Source: Megamerina dolium (lineage: Eukaryota; Arthropoda; Insecta; Diptera; Megamerinidae). Taken from it: 64,000 bases of DNA. Under the pieces are notes generated by a model. The model worked only from the letters and a program-made list of their open reading frames with translations. It was not told the origin of the DNA and searched no databases. A program made the position numbers and the translations under genes. Location: the NCBI GenBank assembly GCA_963854835.1, contig OY978527.1, positions 37,201,540 through 37,265,539 of the forward strand, read 5' to 3'. Shown piece by piece: positions 1-12,624 of the stretch (position 1 is the stretch's first letter; every line of letters begins with the position of its first letter).

Positions 1-383
1 AGGCTTAAAGTGACCATCTGTACATACAAATGATGATTTTATATCTATTGTATCTATGTTTTGCATACAATTATTGTGCTCGTTGCAATTAAATATGTAC
101 ATTTGAATGAATTCTTCATGGGTAATTCTTGTTGTTCTTTTTTTTTTTATGATACAATTAGTTAATGTTGTGGTTCATTGTACCTTTGCATGTATTGTAT
201 ATAATAAATTAAATAAAAATTATTATTATTAAATAAAATTATTATTATTAGTAAATGTTAGATGTCGCAGTTAGTAGGTTTTCTATGCATTATATTCTAA
301 AAATCAAATCAAATAAATGTAAATTTATTCTTTCAAATGATACCGACCACTCAAAATTTATCATAAAATAGCTCAGAAAATAG

Positions 384-730
384 TGGGTGCCATAGCTCAG
401 TGGTTAGCGCGTTGACCTTCTGATCTGTAGGTCGTGGGTTCAATCCCCGGCTGAAGCATAACAAAATTTGAAATCGAAAAGATTTTTCTTTCGAACGGTA
501 CCCACCTGCCGACAAGATTTGGCAAATTTTCCGGCAGTAACAATTTGCCACAAATGCTTCTTCAAAGAGCTCTGTGACTAAACTAAGTTAAAGTGATGTC
601 ACAAGGGTTCTGCCGTTCGGAACCAGCTAATATAAGTAGGTGCCTTCTAATGCTGTCCAAATTTAATACGCACAACAGTATTGGAAGAAAAAGCTCGGTA
701 GTATCACAATGGACCTTTCTGACCTAAGTG
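384..730 (+). mobile_element. tRNA-related SINE, subfamily A copy 1 (no terminal tail)
   Basis: Begins with a tRNA-like head, GGGTGCCATAGCTCAGTGG (A box) followed about 30 nt later by GGGTTCAATCCCC (B box). The body contains TTTCTTTCGAACGGTACCCA, GGTTCTGCCGTTCGGAACC and CACAACAGTATTGGAAG. It stops at GACCTAAGTG, before the hairpin and tail seen in longer copies. A 5-bp AATAG on both sides may be a short target duplication. The pol III boxes mark it as a SINE; it is too degenerate and long to be a tRNA gene. Confidence 0.85.
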
Positions 731-924
731 AATAGAATCCTTTCAAAACTGTTCACACTTTTTGAAAAAAATCTCCTTCATTATAATTTTCTATAATTTT
801 ATTTATTTAATTGTTAGATGGTGATCAATCTAGAGATTTCCTTTTAAGACGCAGCTTATTTTGACACTAACAACTCGAAATATTGACTGTCAGTCAGTAG
901 AGTATCTTCGCGAAACCAAATAAA

Positions 925-1170
925 TCGTTAGTAATTTTTTCTTCTGATTCGTAGGTCGTTAGTTTGATCACCATTTTTTCTTTCGACCGATGACCAACCG
1001 TTCGCAACCAATTCGCAATTTTTTCGGCAGAAAGAGCTCTGCGAGAAAGCTCTGAAAAGTGCTTGTGCAAAAGTTTCCCGTTCGGAACCAGATTATCAGT
1101 TGATCCTTTCGAATATTGTCCAAAATCTAACACGCACAACAATATTGTAAGAGAAGCTCGGCTCGCATCC
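925..1170 (+). mobile_element. Old, degenerate copy of the same SINE
   Basis: Follows the SINE order with many substitutions: CTTCTGATTCGTAGGTCGTT, TTTTTTCTTTCGACCGATG, AGAGCTCTGCGAG, CCGTTCGGAACCAG, AACACGCACAACAATATTG and GAGAAGCTCGG. The tRNA A box is lost. Confidence 0.7.
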
Positions 1171-1179
1171 GGGGATAGA

Positions 1180-2290
1180 AAAATGTGCACATGAATGCCG
1201 AATAGCCAATGTATCTACTGAGTTTAATGCGGATTTTGAAATAGTGGCATTATTGATTTTTTTTTTTTTCGAAAATACTGCTGGAAATGTCAACCAGTCA
1301 CAGAATGGTTAAGAGTTTGATGTTTGATTTTTCAATAGGGTGCTGTAAAAGATCGATGTTATACGAACATTCCAGAAACGTACGAACTATTTATGATATA
1401 GAGCCAGAAACCGAAAACAAGGTCTTGTACAATTGGGTTGACATTGACAAGATATTCCAAAATTGCATTGACATCAATGAAATAATCAGAATGATTGCTC
1501 TTTCTTATAAAATCTTGATATAACGAAAAACCATTGGAGTTTTCTTCATATATCTTCTTTTTTAACTTGTGATCACATCGATCGATGCCTTTCTTTGTAA
1601 TTCGTTACACTATCTTCCTCTGTTTGTTTTTTCTCTGCTGAAGCAATATACACTTGAACAAATTTTGACAATACTTGCACTTTGGACTGAAAAATTTGCA
1701 ACGAAAAAATTCAATGCAAATCAAATTATGAATATATTTAAAACTAGGTACATACATATAATGTGATTTATTTTGTCGTCGATTTTAAACATGTCGTGGA
1801 AGTGTTTTACTTAAAATTTTAATATTGATTTATTATTTCGATGCGCATACAAACTACTTAACATACATACTACCATAAATAGCCGTAAGTACGCTGAGGC
1901 AATATTAACTATATTGCATTTAAAAAAAAAAAGAAATAAACAAACAACAACAACAAAATATATATAATATAAGATATCTATATATATATATAAATAATAT
2001 ATGTTTCTTTTTCAATGTCCGCGTTCATACATACATACATACATAAGTGCATAAACTATTTAAATTATATTTATTTATTTATTCATAAAGAAATATAATA
2101 TTAAATACTTTGTAGGTATGAGTATATATGTATACGTAGTAAGTATATATTATGTATTTTTCTCGTTGACCAACAACAAAATTTTTAAAAATAAATAAAA
2201 TTAAAAATTAATAAAATTAATTCCATTAATTATGCACTTTGTGTACTAATTTTATTAGATAACTAGTTTTTACACATTCGTAAGTATGAG
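1180..2290. other. AT-rich spacer
   Basis: I see only short frames without recognisable residues, poly-A and TA runs and a CATA microsatellite at 2027-2044. No gene supported. Confidence 0.6.
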
Positions 2291-2296
2291 TATAAA

Positions 2297-3648
2297 ATGC
2301 TGAAAATGCGACTAGGCCGGAATGAGTCCGGGATCAGTCCTTAAGGAATATGGGGAATTTTTTAGTGCTAAAAAATCATTTATTTTTAAGAATTCCGTAA
2401 AAAAACATGCCATTCAAAATATTGTCCATCAGAAACTATGACATTTCCCTTTCTTTCTGGCAATTTTTGGATTCCATCCCAAACGAACTTCACCGACTTG
2501 GCGGCCAAAAACGAATGGAGCCAATTGCTGATTTCGGTGACTGAAGTGAAGAGTATTCCATTAAAGGGCGTTGTGCATGGACCGCGACAAGTGGTAATCT
2601 GAAGCCGGCAGCTCTGGGCTATAAGGCGGGTGGAGTAAAACTTCCCATCCGCTATTAGCAAGATAGTTTTTGACCGGAACAATAATGTGTGGCCATGCGT
2701 TGTCATGTTGAAAAATTACCAACTCTTGTCTGGTCGCATATTCAGACCATTTATAGATCGTTACTCTCTTCAACCGCATCAACAGTTGTCGGTACAGCTC
2801 CTCCGTAATGGTTCGACCAGATCTTGGTCCAGTAATGTCTTCAAATCCTCGTCTTCAAACTTTTTCCAGAGTGTTAATTATCTTTGATATCAAAATCACC
2901 GTTTTTGAAACACATAAACTACTCCTTGCACTGTGTATTGGATAGAGAATTGTCGCCACACATTTCCACAAGTGAACGATGACTTTCAGACGAACTTTTC
3001 TTTGCAAAAAAGTAACCTAACAAAACTTCCCGCAAATGCTGTTTTTCTTGCTGATTCTCAAAATTTTCCATCTTAAAGAAAAATATGATGCGCATAACCA
3101 AATTGAAAACTGGTTGACTGATTTTGACAGCAAGTGAATAGACATTTAAAATGACATTTCGGACAAGGCCGGCTACTAATTCACGCACCTAATATTTGAC
3201 AATTCATCAATTTTTGCTCTTCGCCGCAATTCCAACCTACCGGTACCGAGCAAAAGTAATTTATTTTCATTAATTACATTATAATTCACATGTAAAAATT
3301 ATAAAAACAATTTTTTTTTTATTTGCTGTGATTCGAACCTGGGTAGAGATCAAGCAATTTCTTTTTATTCATTGCATTATAATTCCGATTCATACATATA
3401 TTTCATATTTCAATGTATTTCTCAATTTACATATTGATTACATTACGGCTACTCGCCGCGAATTCGAATTCTAATCACTTAAAAGCTTACAAAATCTCTA
3501 AAAACAATATACATATTAATTGAAAAATTAAACCCCAACGCATCTCTAAAGAGACCGATCGAAGACTAATTACTCTCCGATTGATGTCTAAAGAGATTAA
3601 TCCTGGACTAGTCTCTTTAGTGATTAGTCGCACTTTTTTTTTGCAGGG
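2297..3648. mobile_element. TIR element (CCCTGCAAAAA type), copy interrupted by a mariner
   Basis: Right end GTCGCACTTTTTTTTTGCAGG matches the right end of the element at 26356-27519. Both also share ATGAGTCCGGGATCAGTC-like left sequence, a TTCGCCGC block, GTGATTCGAACCTGG and TTCATTGCATTATAATTCC in the same order. The left terminus is eroded (GCTGAAAATGCGAC). A mariner fragment occupies about 2335-3195. No coding frame of its own. Confidence 0.6.
2335..3195 (-). pseudogene. Decayed mariner transposase (internal deletion)
   Basis: Minus-strand translation starts MENFENQQEKQHLREVLLG, a mariner N-terminal helix-turn-helix region, runs through stops to a FEDEDLKTLLDQD-like segment, then jumps by deletion to ITEELYRQLLMRLKR, FQHDNAWPH (catalytic D region), PPYSPEL-SDYHL-RSM and the C-terminal DGIQKLPERKG...SDGQYFE. 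Frameshifts and stops make it inactive. It lies inside the 2297-3648 TIR element. Confidence 0.85.
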
Positions 3649-3649
3649 T

Positions 3650-5510
3650 ATGATACATAACATGCATACGTAGTACATAAGTAGTAGTAGTAAGTATTTT
3701 ACTTGAATATTATTTCCGCTGAATTCGTCGCTGGAATATTGTACGAATTAATTTGAAATTAATTTCGTTGCTAATATGGTACTTAGCTTTACATAACTTA
3801 TTTTATTGTTGTTTCTTTCAAAATTTTATTGTATTTTTTGGTAATAAATGTTTGAATTTAATTTTTTTCTGCAAATATTGTGGAAAAAGCGGATATACAA
3901 ATTAAAATTTTCTACAAAATCACCAGCGACTAATTCAAAATTCGGAACAACATTTATCGAAGGAAGATAGAAAAAAGCTCACCACAAGTGACAAAGTTAG
4001 TTTCTATTTGCATTAGACACTTGGTAAAAATCCATTGAATAATTTTAAATAAGAACAACGAAATATCCATGAATAAATAATATGAAATCATGTAATATGA
4101 GAATAATAATAACAATGGGAAATTTTTTTCAAATATAAAATCGCATCATCATCATTAGAAATGTGTGATCATACAAATTCCATACATATATGTATGGACT
4201 TGTGCAATATAAGATACTTAAAATCACGATAATAAGCTCGTATTTGTATTTACCTCATAACTTTACAGATATAAGCATCTTATGCATCTGCAATTACCTA
4301 CGTAAGTACATATAAGTACGAGTAGTTATTTACATTCAATACCTTCATTATACATTCTACTTACTACGCTTACGACATAGAGACAAAAAAAAACCAATCA
4401 CATTCTCTGAGTAATATCAATAAATAAATGTAGTCAATATTTAATTACAAAGCTTGTCAATTTTTTTAATTCAATATAAAACAAAAACAGAAATATGTAT
4501 TATCATTCTTTGAAATGTCACATCTTCAAGTTGGAAGACATAAATATATATTAAATAAAATTACAAAACTATACATATAGTAAATTTTACATTTAAATGA
4601 AAATGGTAAAAAACACAAATAAATTTATTCATCACGTTAGCATACTTCTACACTCACAAAGTCGGGGTTATATTGAATTTGTACTTCCGTGTGTAGCTCC
4701 CAAAAGGAAAGATGACGGGTATGGAAAAATCGATATGCCTTATTCTCGTACAAAACTACAGTTTGAACACAAATAGTTTTCATACGTTGTGGACATATAT
4801 TTAAAACTATTGAATTAAAACCGTAAAAACGAAGAAAATCAGTGAAATCGGATAAAAACCACGCCTAACTCCTGGAATGAATGCTCAGCTACGGTTATTT
4901 CGAGTTATTGCTAGTGAATATGTATTAGAGGTGATCGTTAAAAAATCTCGAAAATATTTATTCAAGTAAAAATATGGGCCGAACATTTAGGACAGAAATT
5001 AAAAGAAACGTGGGACATTACTTTTCTAAATAAAACCTCTGTATTCTCCAAGAAGCCTTATTATAGCAAACTTTTACTGGCGGAACAATTATCGATTGAT
5101 TCCCAACATTTTATAGGCCACAATGACCTATGTATGTATAGAAAATCGATACCGTTCACAATTAAGGGAATTACAGCAATATATCGACTAGAAGTAGACT
5201 AAAATTGCGGATAACAGAAAGTATTTTTTTTTTATCAAGACTACGTGTCCAAAATTTTTTTTGTCCAAAAATAAATTTTTTTATTAAAAATATATTCAAG
5301 TAGATTTGCAACGAAGTAAAAAAAATCATATCACAAAAGCTAAACTGTTAGAATTCGTCTAATAGAAATAGACAACTCTTAGTTCTGTCCGATTTGACAA
5401 AAAAAAAAAAGAAATCCACCTTTGGATTTCTGACCAATTGAGAGTCGATTAAATAAAATTATTACGTGGAATTTCGCCGCTAGCTAGTAATAAAAGGACT
5501 ACCAAGGACG
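3650..5510. other. AT-rich spacer with no recognised element
   Basis: No coding frame of note. The part 4660-5200 has more mixed composition and could be an old transposon relic, but I cannot name it. Confidence 0.5.
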
Positions 5511-5511
5511 T

Positions 5512-5748
5512 GGGTGCTGTAGTTCAGCGGTTAGTGCGTTGGCCTTCTGATCTGTAGATCATGGGTTCAATTCCCGGCTAAAGCGCATCTTCAATATCGA
5601 AAGAGTTTTCTTTCAAGCGTTACCCAGCTGTCCGCAAGCAATTCTCAATATTTCTGGTGGGTTCTGCCGTTCAGGACCGATTAATATATGTAGGTCTAAT
5701 ACCATCCAAAATTTAACAGGCACAACAGTACTGGAAGAGAAGCTCGGA
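5512..5748 (+). mobile_element. tRNA-related SINE, diverged copy
   Basis: GGGTGCTGTAGTTCAGCGG head, B box GGGTTCAATTCCC, then a shortened body with GGGTTCTGCCGTTCAGGACC and CACAACAGTACTGGAAGAG. An internal segment (the AACTAAGTTAAAGTGATGTC region) is missing. It directly abuts a decayed mariner. Confidence 0.8.
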
Positions 5749-5754
5749 CAAAGA

Positions 5755-6500
5755 GCTCTTCGGAGACATTATCGTAAAAATGGGAAAATGTGAATTTCGT
5801 GTTCTCTTTAAATACCATTCTTCATACAAGAAAACTAAACGAAGCAAACGAAAGTATTGTGGGAAGTGGAACCATCCACCACTGAACGTTCTGATCGCCC
5901 AATTGAAGTCCCAGCTTCCGAATAGGTCAATAAAATTCATGGTATGATATTAAACGATCGGTGAGTGAAGGTGCATGAGCTTAAAGAGGCTTCAAGCTAA
6001 TTACATGAATTAGTGATTTTAGATCACATAAATATTTGCGATAAAAAAAAACTGTCAGGAAGATGTGAGACACTCGCTTGACAACTTCAACGAGATTTTT
6101 GGAACGTTTCGTAATAATGAACGTAACATGAATTCATCACATCATAGACCAGAGAGCGAAAAACATTTGAGACAATGAAATTCCCATTGTAAAACGAAGC
6201 CGAAAGAGGACAATATGGGTCTGTTGTTTAATAAGACGATGCCAACAATTCTTTTTGGGTTGCGTTCGGTGCCATTCACATATACATATGACCTTGAAAA
6301 GCGTAAATCGATCACCGGCATATATTTCCAATTAAAGCAAAAACCGTATTATTTAGAGGGGCTAAAAAACTGAAGAAACCTTGGACGAAGTGTATCAAGC
6401 TAAAAGGAGACAATATTGAAAATAAAACGTTCTTTCTCGAATAGGCTGTTCCTTTTTTCAATTTTCGGGAACTTATTGACCAACTCTTGTACACTAAATC
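5755..6500 (+). pseudogene. Heavily decayed irritans-like mariner
   Basis: Pieces in order: EFRVLFKYH...KTKRSKRKYCGKW (N-terminus), MPTILFGLRS...TYDLEKRKSITGIYFQ (matching the F-D-x-L-E-K-G-K-T-I-x-x-x-Y block around the first catalytic aspartates), and WTKCIKLKGDNIE near the C-terminus. Frameshifted and deleted throughout; starts where the 5512 SINE ends. Confidence 0.6.
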
Positions 6501-6504
6501 AACT

Positions 6505-7384
6505 AGTTAATTTAAATTTCATAGCAAACGTCTTTAGTCATACAATACTTACTTACTTACTTACTCACTTGCTATTAGTTATACATTCCCAACAATACTG
6601 AAGTTGGTATTATAATACTTACATTGAAATAGGTTTTTGAACTTATTGTAATAAAATTTCATATTACACACTTTGAAAGTGCTACCATTCAGTCATGCAA
6701 TAATAACTAGCCCATCTATGTATACACCATCGCATAAACTTACCAATGCAGTCAATGATTAAATATCTTTTGTGTTGTTGTGATTTTCCTATAATTATTT
6801 AAGTACCTACGAATTTTAATAAACAATACAAACACATTTTTTTTATTGAAATATTTTATTTATTTTATTGCATTATTATAATTTTTGTTGTTGTTTTGCT
6901 TTGCAAACACAAAAACATGCACACAACATACTCATCGTTGTGGTTATAAGCGCTATGAGCAAGTTATTGTCTTTAACTCAATATGATAATTATGTGGCAC
7001 AAAACACAAGTAAATATATGCTTTCGTATAGTAAAATGAAAAGAACAGAAAACGATTATGTTGTTGAATGTTCAATTGTTCAATGAAATCGAATATATGT
7101 ACTTGAACGTATAGAAGAATACTATGGCGTATGGAAATGTTTTTCATCAAATATTTACTGTAGGTAACCAACTGCAATAATAAATAAGTTGACCAAGTAT
7201 AAAAAAAAAAATAAAAAAGCATATTTTAAAATGAACCGCCTTCAAAAAAACACGTGAGCGTGTTTTTTTCGCTCGATTTACTTCTCAAAAAAATCATCTT
7301 CACACAGTGCTCAGACAAACTATTTATTACTAATAGTTGTTATAAGCACAAACTCTAGCTTTTCATGGGAGTAGGAGTTAAAGA
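6505..7384. other. AT-rich spacer
   Basis: A (TTAC)n run at about 6548-6564 and otherwise unremarkable sequence. Confidence 0.6.
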
Positions 7385-7849
7385 TATGAGGACGGTCCCA
7401 AAACTACCCTACCAGACATATAGATGGCGGCAGTCGTTTGAAAAAAATTACTTTGGTGAAAAGTGGCAACGTATAAAACATATGTTTCAAGTTTCAAGGC
7501 GCCACTTTTTTTAGTATTTTTTTTTTTGGAGTCATCGAAAGTTAAAGACCAGTGAATTTGTAAACATAGAAAAAATTGGTCACCGTTATGTATTTCAATA
7601 CTTTCATTTGAAAGATCTCAGTCCAACGAATATTAAAGCCGAACTAGATTCTACTCTGGGGGAATCTGCTCCTTCGTTTACGGCCCTTAAATGTTGGGTG
7701 CCAAAGTTTAAACGAGGTCGTAAGAGCTGCCAAGACGAACACCGTAGTGGTCGACCAATTGAGGTGGCCACGCCAGAAACGGTTAAGAAAATCCACAAAA
7801 TAGTATTGGATGATCGCCGGCTGAAGGTGCGTGAGCTATGTGAAATTAC

Positions 7850-10800
7850 TTACATATTTACTTATGTGGCCATAACAACCGAATATCGATTTAGGTCGAA
7901 AATAACATGCTTCGCCAGCCATCTCTGTTCTTCGCTAGCTGGCGCCAGTTAGAAATTCCAAGCGCCGTCAGGTTCTCCAGTACTTGGTCCTCCAGCGTGT
8001 TCCGAATATAACACCTTCTTAGCTGGAGCGTGTTCTTCCATTCGCTCGACATGACCTAGCCAGCGCAGCCGCTGGATTTTGATGCGCTTTACTATGTCAA
8101 TATCGGCATACAGCTCGTACAGCTCATGGTTGTACCTTATTCGGTACTCGCCATCAACGCAAATAGGTCCAAAGATCTTGCGTAGGACTTTTCTCTCGAA
8201 AACCCCATGCATTCGCTCATCCGAGGTGGAAATTGTCCAGGCTTCAGCGCCATATGTTAGGACAGGCATGATGAGAGACTTGTAGAGTGTAGTTTTCGTT
8301 CTTCGAGAGAGGGCTCGACTTCTCAATTGCTTACTCAGCCCAAAGTAAAACCTGTTAGCAAGAGTTATCCTACGCATGATCTCCAAGCTAACGTCATTAC
8401 TGCTGTTAATGCTGGTTCCAAGATAGACAAAGTCCCTTACTACTTCAAAAGCGTAGTTGTCAACAGTGACGTGCTGCCCAAGACGCCGGGACTCTTTGTT
8501 TGTTGACACTAGATACTTCGTCTTGCCCTCGTTCACCGTGAGACCCATCCGACGCGACTCTCTTTCCAACTCTGAGAATGCTGCACTGACTGCTCGCGTG
8601 TTCATGCCGATTACGTCAATATCATCGGCATACGCTAACAGCATGACACTTTTGTTGAAGATAGTGCCATTATGTCGTAGATCAGCAGCTCGTATTATTT
8701 TCTCCATAATAAGATTGAAGAAGTCGCACGATAACGAATCACCTTGTCTGAAACCCCGTTCGGTATTAAACGGTGCGGAGAGGTCCTTCCCAATTTTCAC
8801 TGCACAACGGGAGTTATGCAGTGTCATTCTACAAAGTCGAATGAGCTTTGCAGGAATACCGAACTCAGACATTGTTGCATAGAGGTAATCCCTTACCGGA
8901 CTGTCGAAAGCGGCTTTATAATCAACAAATAGGTGGTGTGTTTCGATCTGATTTTCTTGGGTCTTCTCCAGGATTTGGCGCAGTGTGAAAATCTGGTCGA
9001 TGGTGGATTTACCAGGTCTGAAGCCACACTGATACGGTCCAATCAGGTTGCTGAGCATAGGCTTCAACCTTTCACACAGTACGCTCGATAAAACCTTGTA
9101 TGCGATACTCAGGAGACTTATTCCACGGTAGTTGGCGCAAATTGTGGGGTCTCCTTTTTTATGTACAGGACAGAGAACACTGAGCCTCCAATCATCAGGC
9201 ATGCTTTCATCCGACCATATTCTGCTTATGAGCTGGTGAATGCGGGTGAGCAGCTCATCGCCTCCGGTCTTAAACAACTCGGCAGGCAGGCCATCAGTAC
9301 CTGCAGCTTTGTTGTTCTTCAGCCTTAAAATGGCCGTTTCAACCTCGTCGTAGTCGGGTGGTGGAATATCAACACCATCATCTGTAATTGGGGTTATCGG
9401 GCAAACTCCTCCACTGGCGGAATTGTTCGTAGCATCGCCATTCAGTAACGTGGAGAAGTGTTCCCTCCATAGGCTCAGTACACTCTGGTATCCGTAACCA
9501 GATTCCCATTTCCATCACGACAAGAAGAGGCTCCGGGGTTTAAACCTCCACTCAGGCGCTTGATCTTTTCAAAGAATTTTCGAGTCTCATTCTTGTCGGT
9601 ACACATCTCTATCTCCTCACACTCGCGTCTTCCAACTCCCTCTTCTTGCGCCTGAAAAGACGTCTCTCTGCACTCCTTTTCTCTCTATACCGATCCTTAA
9701 CAGCTCGCGTTGCGCCTGCACGCAGGGTTTTTCTGTAGGCGGCGTCTTTCTCTGCGGTAGCGTCGCGACACTCCTGATCATACAACTCATTCCTCAGAGG
9801 CCGGTAGTAACCGATTACCTCCTCGGCAGCAGTAGTCATGGAGTGGGATATATGTGTCCACCGTGCGCATGTATCATCAAGTGGGGGAGTGTTCTGCATA
9901 AGCAGATCCGATAGTCGAGTGGAAAATGCATCTGCTGTCTCTGGTGATCGCAGCTTACTGACGTCGAGCTTTCTCTGTGTGGGGCTTCTCTTGTTATTTG
10001 CGACACATAGGCGTGTGCGCACCTTAGCTGCAACAAGGTAGTGATCCGAGTCGATGTTGGCACCACGGATCGATTTCACGTCCATCACACTGGAAGCATG
10101 CCTTCCGTCAATCACCACATGATCAATTTGGTTTCTTGTACGTTGATCTGGAGACAGCCATGTCGCTTTGTGGATGTCGAGATGCTGGAATCTGGTACCA
10201 CCAATTACCATGTTTCGTGCTGCGGCGAAGTCGATCAGCCTCATTCCGTTATCGGAGGTGTTCTGGTGGAGGCTGAATTTTCCGACAGTTGGACCAAAGG
10301 TACATTCCTTGCCCACCCTGGCATTAAAGTCGCCAAGCACGATTTTGATATCGTGGCGGGGGCAGCGGTCATAAGCTTCTTCGAGGCGCTGAAAGAAGCT
10401 CTCCTTGGTCACATTGTCCTTCTCATCCGTCGGAGCGTGGGCACATATAAGGCTGATGTTGAAAAATTTTGCCTTGATGCGGATTGTGGCCAGCCGTTCG
10501 TTCACAGGCGTGAACTGTGAGACAAGATATCCATCGCATTTCCTGGAGAGCGGTGATGTCAGCTCTGTATTTTTCGAGGACATCAACCAGCTGGATAGAG
10601 GCACCCTCCCTATAAAGGGACCGGACATTCCAGGTGCATATCCGTAAATCATTGTCCTTTTTTCGTTTGCGGGGGTCATCAACAAAAGCGGTAGTCCTTA
10701 TCCGAGGCATATTTGTTTTTTTTCATTGGGGGGGGTTTTTATGTGTCGGGTCCCAAACCCAACGCACAACCTCTAACCGAGGAGATTTTCGCCACTCACT

Positions 10801-11074
10801 TCAGCCGCCTCCCAGCCGGTGCCAGGAAGACGTTGCCCGATGGTCGCCACATGGAGGGCCCCCATTAATAATAATGAAAGCACCGTCACATAGTAAGCAG
10901 AGCAAGCTATATGACTACCCCTCATTAACAATAAAGGTATCATCACATAGCGCTCAGATCAAACTACATGACAGCCAGTGAGTTGACTTGCGATGAGTTC
11001 AACAAGGATTGCGCTAGCCCCACCCGGTTGAGGCAGTTAGACACGTTACCTTGCGAAAACACCACCAGACCACC
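7850..11074 (-). mobile_element. Near full-length RTE-like LINE, 3.2 kb, with 12-bp target duplication
   Basis: Reading from 11074 down: a 5' untranslated part, then an APE-type endonuclease (starts near 10710: DLRICTWNVRSLYREG...ALQEMRW, then GDFNARVG, NQIDHVVIDGRH and SDHYLVAAKVR), a linker, then reverse transcriptase to about 7950 (FRPGKSTIDQIFTLRQI, FVDYKAAFDS, RQGDSLS, LLAYADDIDVIG) and the C-terminal [20 protein letters not shown]. One frameshift lies near 10520 in the endonuclease and another near 9450-9490; the RT frame is open for over 430 codons. The 3' end is GGCCACATAAGTAAATATG, a short-repeat tail as in RTE elements. ATGTGAAATTAC flanks it at 7838-7849 and 11075-11086. The clade call rests on general layout, not on a tree. 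Confidence 0.92.
10862..10975 (-). repeat. Two-unit direct repeat in the RTE LINE 5' end
   Basis: Two units of about 57 bp (10862-10917 and 10918-10975) share ATTAAYAATAA, the CRTCACATAG core and a CTAYATGAC end. They lie upstream of the endonuclease frame, where LINE promoters sit. Confidence 0.7.
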
Positions 11075-11505
11075 ATGTGAAATTACAGGCATTTCAAAAA
11101 GTACATCGTATATTGACCGAAAATTTGGAGATGAAAAAGCTATGTGCCACCAGTTCACACATCCGCTATTGCGATGGTCAAAATTAATGAGTTAAAGCTC
11201 GAATTGCTTCAGCACGCACCTTATGCGCCAGATTTAGCTCCTTCGGATTATTTTCTATTTCACAAATTTGAAAAAATGTCTTGGTGGTAGAATATTTGCA
11301 AACAATGAAGAGGTGGAGTCTGTGCTAGATGGCTATTTTAATGAGCTAGACAGTTCTTACTATATACAGGGTATCGAAGCTATAGAATATCGCTGGGGAA
11401 AGTGTATAGAGCTAAAAGGAGATTATGTTGAGAAATAAAGAAAAATTTTCCCAAATTTGTTGTGTTTTATTTTATAGGTCGGGTAGTTCTGGGACTGTCC
11501 TCGTA

Positions 11506-12620
11506 GTTTCAGGGTGATTGGCAATCAAACACCTCGATAATACTAGCGCTGCTAAACGGACACTTTATAGGTAAATTATTAAGCCATTCATCGTTATGCA
11601 TTGACATTAAAAAATCATTCATTATTTTTTTATCATTTTCTGGAAGACGGTTGAATTATTTCTATATTTTTATATTTTTTGCGTACACCTATGTAACAGC
11701 ATGCACTGTAGGTAAGTAATCACATCAATTTTGTCAAAGTACCTTTTTATATTGGACTGCTACTATGAGGCTCAACTATATATACAGATATTAGTAAAAT
11801 TGAATAAACTATTAAAAAGTTATTGAGAAAGAAGCGCACAAAAAAATCAAGATGAATGGATACCGTTCACATTTTTCGATGTCGGTTTAAAAATGTATAC
11901 TTGTATAATTAATTAAGATTAATAAATTATAATAAATATGTATGTACAACTAAATAGCTGAATACAATTAAACAATAAATTCGTAGTATAAAAACTAAGG
12001 TTGTTTAAGAACAAAAAAAAAAGAAATAACAATTATATGTACGCAAAGAAATGTTATTATAATGAGCTCAATGAAGGCATATTTAAGCAATTAAATTACA
12101 ATCATTTTAATGCATAAGTATGTAGTAACTATTGGTTTTGGCCATGACGTTAGGTAATGCCTTCGTATACGATAACTTCATATGAAATTCAATTCATCGA
12201 ATGTTGGATAGGGAAAAAGCTTCCATGTCCTGAAACAATATCAATTTCTGACGATCCTAATTGAAACTAACATTTGTAGCTATACTATCCTCACCTAGTA
12301 GGACAGCGAAACTACCATATCATTGGTAAAATCACAAAAAAAGACTTAAATGTGTACTTTCTTCTGAAACCCGCTTCAAACAAATGCACCACATGAAGCA
12401 TTGGGATTCTGTCCCTTGCTCTCTTCCATATAAATTACCTTAAACGATTCATGTGCAAAAGGAAAAAGTTATTTATACGAGAGATGTCATTTGAAGTTTA
12501 AAAAATGACGCTATATTTTTATGAAAAAAGCTGAAGATTTGATTTAAGCCCAAAGTACAAACTCTGAGGCCAAATGTCGACTTTTTATATATGGCCATTC
12601 TTTTGATGAAATTGTTCATC
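11506..12620. other. AT-rich spacer
   Basis: No gene or recognisable repeat seen between the mariner end and the RTE fragment. Confidence 0.55.
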
Positions 12621-12624
12621 TTAC

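Larger units (their letters stand above)
7387..11503 (+). mobile_element. Mariner with internal deletion, split by an RTE-like LINE
   Basis: TIRs of about 27 bp (left TGAGGACGGTCCCAAAACTA; right inverse CGAGGACAGTCCCAGAACTA) flanked by TA at 7385-7386 and 11504-11505. The left part encodes LSPTNIKAELDSTLGESAPS and DEHRSGRPIEVATPETVKK (HTH region) up to VRELCEIT. The frame resumes after the LINE with GISKSTSYIDRKFG, then jumps by deletion to the C-terminal YAPDLAPSDYFLFHKF with stops. Mariner sequence without the LINE is about 880 bp, against about 1.3 kb for an intact element. Confidence 0.92.

Noticed and set aside
384..460. tRNA-like sequences with A and B boxes called as tRNA genes
   Set aside because: They recur many times with a shared 250-300 bp body, the anticodon arm does not pair well, and several have target duplications. 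They are SINE heads.
1287..1766. Two frames of 65-78 codons
   Set aside because: No recognisable motif, no splice context and AT-driven composition; not enough to call a gene.
4620..5200. Possible transposon relic of mixed composition
   Set aside because: No TIR, LTR or protein motif that I could identify.
8079..10647. Several 60-160 aa plus-strand frames in the LINE region
   Set aside because: Antisense shadows of the minus-strand endonuclease and reverse transcriptase.
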